The position numbers and the translations under genes were made by a program. The notes beneath the pieces are model-generated. The model was not told where the DNA came from and made no database searches. It saw nothing but the letters and a program-made list of their open reading frames with translations. Below, piece by piece: positions 4,960-7,755 of a DNA stretch of 7,755 bases. Source of the stretch: an uncultured Maritalea sp. GTDB lineage: Bacteria; Pseudomonadota; Alphaproteobacteria; Rhizobiales; Devosiaceae. The DNA lies in NCBI GenBank assembly GCA_913055925.1, contig CAJXLH010000119.1, forward strand, positions 1 to 7,755, read 5' to 3'. How positions within the stretch are numbered: the first letter of the stretch is position 1; the number at the start of each line of letters is the position of its first letter.

Positions 4960-5961
4960 ATGGTAGTTTCTCGCGCGGACATCAAATGGATGGACGCAGC
5001 GGCTCGATACGCCTCAAATTTTCTCGGCACAACCAAAGATAATCCCACCGTTGCTGCGCTTGTGGTCGACCCGACTAACAATACGCTTTTGGCGAGAGCA
5101 GTAACCGCAACCGGAGGTCGCCCGCACGCTGAAACGCGGGCCATTGCCGAAGCCGGCCCAAAAACCGATGGCGCAACGCTCTATGTGACGCTTGAACCCT
5201 GCAATCACCAGGGCAAGACGCCACCCTGTGTGGACGCGGCTATCGCAGCCAAATTTAAGCGGGTCGTTGTCGGTCAATTGGATGTTGATCCACGCACTGC
5301 GGGCAAAAGCATCGAAAAAATGCGCAATCACGGCATCAATGTTGACGTGGTCGACCGACATCAGACAACAGCGCAATTGCATCGAGCCTTCTTTCATAGA
5401 ATGTCGACAGGTCGGCCGTATGTCATTGCAAAGCTTGCCGTTTCGGCGGATGGCATGGTAGGGCGCGTCGGCGAGGGCAATGTGCCGATAACTGGCGCGG
5501 ACGCGAAAAACTGGACCCATTCGCTTCGCGCACGGGTGGACGGCATTGCTGTTGGCGCGAAAACATTTCAACTCGACCAGCCCGCGCTTAACGTGCGTTT
5601 ACGCGGTTTAGAAGACAGAAGCCCTGAACGGTTCGTTTTCTCAACTTCTGAGAGAGCTCACGCCAATGCAACTACAATCGATAGCGGACAGGGATTATCC
5701 CAGGCGCTCAAAACTGTGGGTGAGGCGGGCATCAATAGTTTGTTGATCGAAGGTGGTCCGGCTTTACTTCAATCATTGCTAGATGAGGCGCTGATCAACG
5801 AGTTTCATTTGCTTAAGAGCAAAAAGCTGATCGGTACCAAAGGCCAACCAGCATTTGAGGGGGCGTACGCCACACAAGTTTTGTTGGCGCTCGGTTTCGA
5901 GTTGCGCGAGCAGCGGCAATTGGGTAACGACCAGTTGTTCAGTTTTACAAAGGATCGCTGA
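4960..5961 (+). CDS. ribD: Bifunctional riboflavin biosynthesis deaminase/reductase RibD
   Basis: A 333-residue protein doing two steps after GTP cyclohydrolase II: deamination of the pyrimidine ring, then reduction of the ribosyl side chain. The N-terminal deaminase (about 1-132) has the zinc and catalytic set: His56-Ala-Glu58 and the LEPCNHQGKTPPC segment with Cys81 and Cys90. The reductase (about 150-330) starts GRPYVIAKLAVSADG and carries RARVDGIAVGAKTF (190-203) and LLIEGGPALL (261-270). Several usually conserved spots differ: the common PNP near the N-terminus is DNP (27-29), and the usual DPNP-type run is DVDPRTAGKS (108-117). All catalytic residues are present, so I expect it to be active. 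It is somewhat shorter than the E. coli enzyme. There is no proper Shine-Dalgarno close to the ATG; translation probably depends on ribosomes finishing nrdR. It overlaps ribE by one base (TGATG). Confidence 0.95.
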   Translation: MVVSRADIKWMDAAARYASNFLGTTKDNPTVAALVVDPTNNTLLARAVTATGGRPHAETRAIAEAGPKTDGATLYVTLEPCNHQGKTPPCVDAAIAAKFKRVVVGQLDVDPRTAGKSIEKMRNHGINVDVVDRHQTTAQLHRAFFHRMSTGRPYVIAKLAVSADGMVGRVGEGNVPITGADAKNWTHSLRARVDGIAVGAKTFQLDQPALNVRLRGLEDRSPERFVFSTSERAHANATTIDSGQGLSQALKTVGEAGINSLLIEGGPALLQSLLDEALINEFHLLKSKKLIGTKGQPAFEGAYATQVLLALGFELREQRQLGNDQLFSFTKDR

Positions 5962-6566
5962 TGTTCACCGGAATTGTCTCAGACGTCGCCACCATTGCAA
6001 AAATCGATGAGCATACGGATGGCCGCAAGATGCGAATTCAAACAGTGTATGACACTGATGATTTCGAAATTGGCGCATCAATCGCCCACAACGGCATTTG
6101 CCTAACCGTCGTCGAAAAGCAAAATGTTGAAGGCGACAAGAACTGGTTTGACGTGTTCTTGGGGCATGAAACATTGTCGCTAACGACGGCGAAAGACTGG
6201 AAAGTGGGCGACAAAATCAATCTTGAACGCTCATTGCGCTTGCAGGATGAGTTGGGCGGTCATTTAGTCTCTGGGCACGTTGATGGTGTTGCTCAAATCA
6301 TTGATCGACAAGATTTTTCGGACCAATGCAAGCTGACTTTTGAAGTGCCGAAGGATCTTGCTAAGTTCATTGCGGTCAAAGGTTCTGTGGCGCTTAACGG
6401 TACATCGCTGACAGTCAACACGGTTGAGCAAAACCAGTTCTCTGTTTTGTTGATCCCGCACACCTTAGAGGTGACAAACTGGCACCTTGCCAAAGCGGGT
6501 GATCAGATAAACATTGAAATTGATCAGATGGCGCGCTATGCAGCCCGCCTGATTGAGATGCAATAG
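5961..6566 (+). CDS. ribE: Riboflavin synthase, alpha subunit
   Basis: A 201-residue enzyme (called ribC or ribE depending on the species) that dismutates two 6,7-dimethyl-8-ribityllumazine molecules into riboflavin and a pyrimidine that is recycled. It shows the two tandem lumazine-binding barrels of the family. Barrel 1 (about 1-97) opens with MFTGIV and has SIAHNGICLTVV (40-51). Barrel 2 (about 98-195) has GGHLVSGHVDG (99-109) and SVALNGTSLTVN (142-153). A C-terminal helix follows for trimer formation. The N-terminal Phe2, important in this family, is present. The start codon shares its A with the ribD stop. The stop is TAG, followed by a 27-bp gap that contains the palindrome TTTTCGAAAA (6573-6582) before ribH; I give it no clear role. 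Confidence 0.97.
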   Translation: MFTGIVSDVATIAKIDEHTDGRKMRIQTVYDTDDFEIGASIAHNGICLTVVEKQNVEGDKNWFDVFLGHETLSLTTAKDWKVGDKINLERSLRLQDELGGHLVSGHVDGVAQIIDRQDFSDQCKLTFEVPKDLAKFIAVKGSVALNGTSLTVNTVEQNQFSVLLIPHTLEVTNWHLAKAGDQINIEIDQMARYAARLIEMQ

Positions 6567-6593
6567 CTAGCTTTTTCGAAAAGGCGACACAAA

Positions 6594-7046
6594 ATGACTG
6601 ACAAGCTTAAGATTCTTGTTATCGAAGCGCGGTTCTATGACGAGTTGGCAGACGAACTCGCCGCTGGTGCGATCGAAGTGCTCGAAAAAGCAAACGCAGA
6701 AATTACGCGCGTGGCCGTGCCTGGCGTGTTGGAAATTCCATCTGCCCTAGCGATGGCGCTCATCGCGGAAGATGAAGGCGATGGCGAAAGCTATGATGGT
6801 TTCGTCGTGTTGGGCGTGGTTATCCGTGGTGAAACAACGCATTATGATATTGTCGCCAACGAGAGCGCGCGCGCGATCATGAATATCTGCACATCTGAAG
6901 GTCTTGCGCTTGGCAACGGTATTCAGACGGTCGAAAACCAAGAGCAAGCATGGGCACGCGCCAATCGTTCTGAAAAGAACAAGGGTGGCGGTGCTGCGGA
7001 AGCTGCTCTGGCGATGATCGATCTTAAAGCCAAGCTTGGTCTTTAA
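6594..7046 (+). CDS. ribH: 6,7-dimethyl-8-ribityllumazine synthase
   Basis: A 150-residue enzyme that joins the pyrimidine made by the RibD branch with dihydroxybutanone phosphate to give lumazine, the substrate of the preceding gene's product. Family motifs are VPGVLEIPSAL (42-52), LGVVIRGETTHYD (73-85) with the catalytic His83, and GIQTVENQEQAWARA (109-123). Arg122 and Lys130 have the eight-residue spacing of the phosphate-binding pair known in the Bacillus enzyme. Phe14 in EARFYDEL is the usual aromatic residue stacking on the substrate. The length is normal. An AAGG run (6581-6584) lies nine bases before the ATG. The enzyme usually forms pentamers or icosahedral shells; which form applies here cannot be told from the sequence. 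nusB starts three bases after its stop codon. Confidence 0.97.
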   Translation: MTDKLKILVIEARFYDELADELAAGAIEVLEKANAEITRVAVPGVLEIPSALAMALIAEDEGDGESYDGFVVLGVVIRGETTHYDIVANESARAIMNICTSEGLALGNGIQTVENQEQAWARANRSEKNKGGGAAEAALAMIDLKAKLGL

Positions 7047-7049
7047 GTC

Positions 7050-7520
7050 ATGACAAACGAAAAGAACCAAAAAGCGAACCAACGCGGCGCGGCACGTTTG
7101 GCAGCGGTGCAGGCGCTTTACCAAATGGATGTCGGTCGCGCTTCGCTCGAACATACGCTTGAGCAATTTAACCTTTTCCGTTTAGGCAAGGAAGTTGAGG
7201 GAGACGAGTATTTGCCGGCGGATAAGGACTATTTTTCCCAAATCCTCAAAGGCGTTAAGACACATCAGGTCAAAATTGACCCAATTATAGACAAATCGCT
7301 CGTTGATGGGTGGCCTGTTACAAGAATCGATAGTACGCTGCGCGCGATCTTGCGTTCTGCGGTTTTCGAACTTCTCTTCAAAAAAGACATTCCTGCACGC
7401 GTTGTCATCACCGAATATATGGATGTGGCAAAAGCGTTCTACGACGAAGACCAGCCAGCAATGGTCAATGGCGTGCTGAATACAGTCGCCAAAACCTACA
7501 GACCTGACGATTTAAAGTAA
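7050..7520 (+). CDS. nusB: Transcription antitermination factor NusB
   Basis: A 156-residue, all-helical RNA-binding protein that, with NusE (ribosomal protein S10), loads onto boxA RNA and supports rRNA antitermination. The Arg-rich start RGAARLAAVQALYQMD (12-27) is the family's first helix and RNA-contact region. WPVTRIDSTLRAILRSAVFEL (88-108) and PARVVITEYMDVAKAFYDEDQPAMVNGVL (115-143) are the conserved core. It begins three bases after the ribH stop with no good Shine-Dalgarno, so it probably depends on coupling to ribH. The ribH-nusB pairing is common across bacteria. The first ten residues are polar and not family-conserved, so a slightly later start cannot be excluded, but I see no better one. 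Confidence 0.96.
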   Translation: MTNEKNQKANQRGAARLAAVQALYQMDVGRASLEHTLEQFNLFRLGKEVEGDEYLPADKDYFSQILKGVKTHQVKIDPIIDKSLVDGWPVTRIDSTLRAILRSAVFELLFKKDIPARVVITEYMDVAKAFYDEDQPAMVNGVLNTVAKTYRPDDLK

Positions 7521-7532
7521 CGGAGAAACCCA

Positions 7533-7755
7533 ATGGCCGAGCCCGAATTTGATAAAAAAGCGAATGCGGGACGGAACATTGGTTTACTCGCGCTCACCCA
7601 AGCAACCGGTGGTTCGAGCCAAGCCATCATTATGGCGGTTGGCGCGCTAACAGCCGCAACACTTGCGCCAGATCCAAGTTTGGCAACGGTGCCAACCACG
7701 GCCATGATTGTCGGCTTGGCACTTATGGCAGGTCCAGCAACGCGCATCATCTACA
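7533..7755 (+). CDS. MFS-type transporter, N-terminal part
   Basis: The first 74 codons of a gene cut by the right edge. GGAG (7522-7525) lies seven bases before the ATG, 12 bp after the nusB stop, so it may belong to the same transcript. After a polar start (1-14, ending ANAGRN) come two hydrophobic segments, about 16-44 and 52-70. The pattern, with LALTQATGGSSQ in the first helix, DPSLATVPTTA in the loop and a Gly-rich second helix, resembles a group of major facilitator superfamily permeases found in alphaproteobacteria. The substrate cannot be told from this fragment. Membership of the superfamily is a judgement from two helices only. Confidence 0.7.
   Translation, partial: MAEPEFDKKANAGRNIGLLALTQATGGSSQAIIMAVGALTAATLAPDPSLATVPTTAMIVGLALMAGPATRIIY

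Noticed and set aside
5014..5571. 185-codon open frame on the minus strand inside ribD
   Set aside because: It is opposite an intact ribD with all catalytic residues, and its composition shows no protein-like domain.
4960..6594. FMN riboswitch for the riboflavin genes
   Set aside because: The gaps before ribD, ribE and ribH are 0 to 27 bp and cannot hold the roughly 100-base FMN aptamer, and none is seen before nrdR or glyA.
1..7755. Mobile element, CRISPR array, tRNA or phage genes
   Set aside because: No transposase or integrase-like reading frame, no regularly spaced repeats, and no tRNA-like cloverleaf was noticed; gene order looks like conserved core chromosome.

Overview
The window reads as a stretch of core chromosome from an alphaproteobacterium, most likely of the order Hyphomicrobiales (Rhizobiales). 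The evidence is the gene neighbourhood hemB / small membrane protein / LdtR-type MarR regulator / L,D-transpeptidase / short unknown gene / glyA / nrdR / ribD / ribE / ribH / nusB, and the protein sequences themselves. GC content looks moderate (about half), which together with the protein style would fit a marine or Devosiaceae-like member. That last placement is inference only. There is no sign of mobile elements, CRISPR arrays, tRNA or rRNA genes.

Left part (1-2877), envelope section. The 5' end of hemB points leftward off the window. Divergently, a possible 31-codon ORF (297-392) leads straight into a four-helix membrane protein gene (395-790). Next comes a MarR-family regulator closely resembling LdtR (952-1461), preceded by a 161-bp gap unusually rich in inverted repeats and closed by a good intrinsic terminator (1491-1516). 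It is followed by a YcbB-type L,D-transpeptidase with signal peptide, peptidoglycan-binding domain and intact catalytic Cys (1684-2877), which uses a TTG start. In relatives such as Liberibacter and Sinorhizobium, LdtR controls itself and the transpeptidase gene, so the repeats upstream of both genes are candidate operators.

Middle part (2893-4473). A 71-residue protein of unknown function lies 15 bp after the transpeptidase. After it an 81-bp gap holds a long imperfect hairpin whose 3' arm ends exactly where the glyA Shine-Dalgarno begins, followed by glyA (serine hydroxymethyltransferase).

Right part (4492-7755). nrdR, ribD, ribE, ribH and nusB are packed with 0-27 bp gaps or a 1-bp overlap, the arrangement typical of alphaproteobacteria. 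The three rib genes give the deaminase/reductase, lumazine synthase and riboflavin synthase steps of riboflavin synthesis. NrdR is the ribonucleotide reductase repressor and NusB the antitermination factor. The first 74 codons of an MFS-type transporter run off the right edge.

I found no clearly new multi-gene system. The most worthwhile leads are non-coding or small: the glyA leader hairpin, the palindromes before ldtR and its partner gene, the 31-codon ORF, and the two conserved proteins of unknown function.
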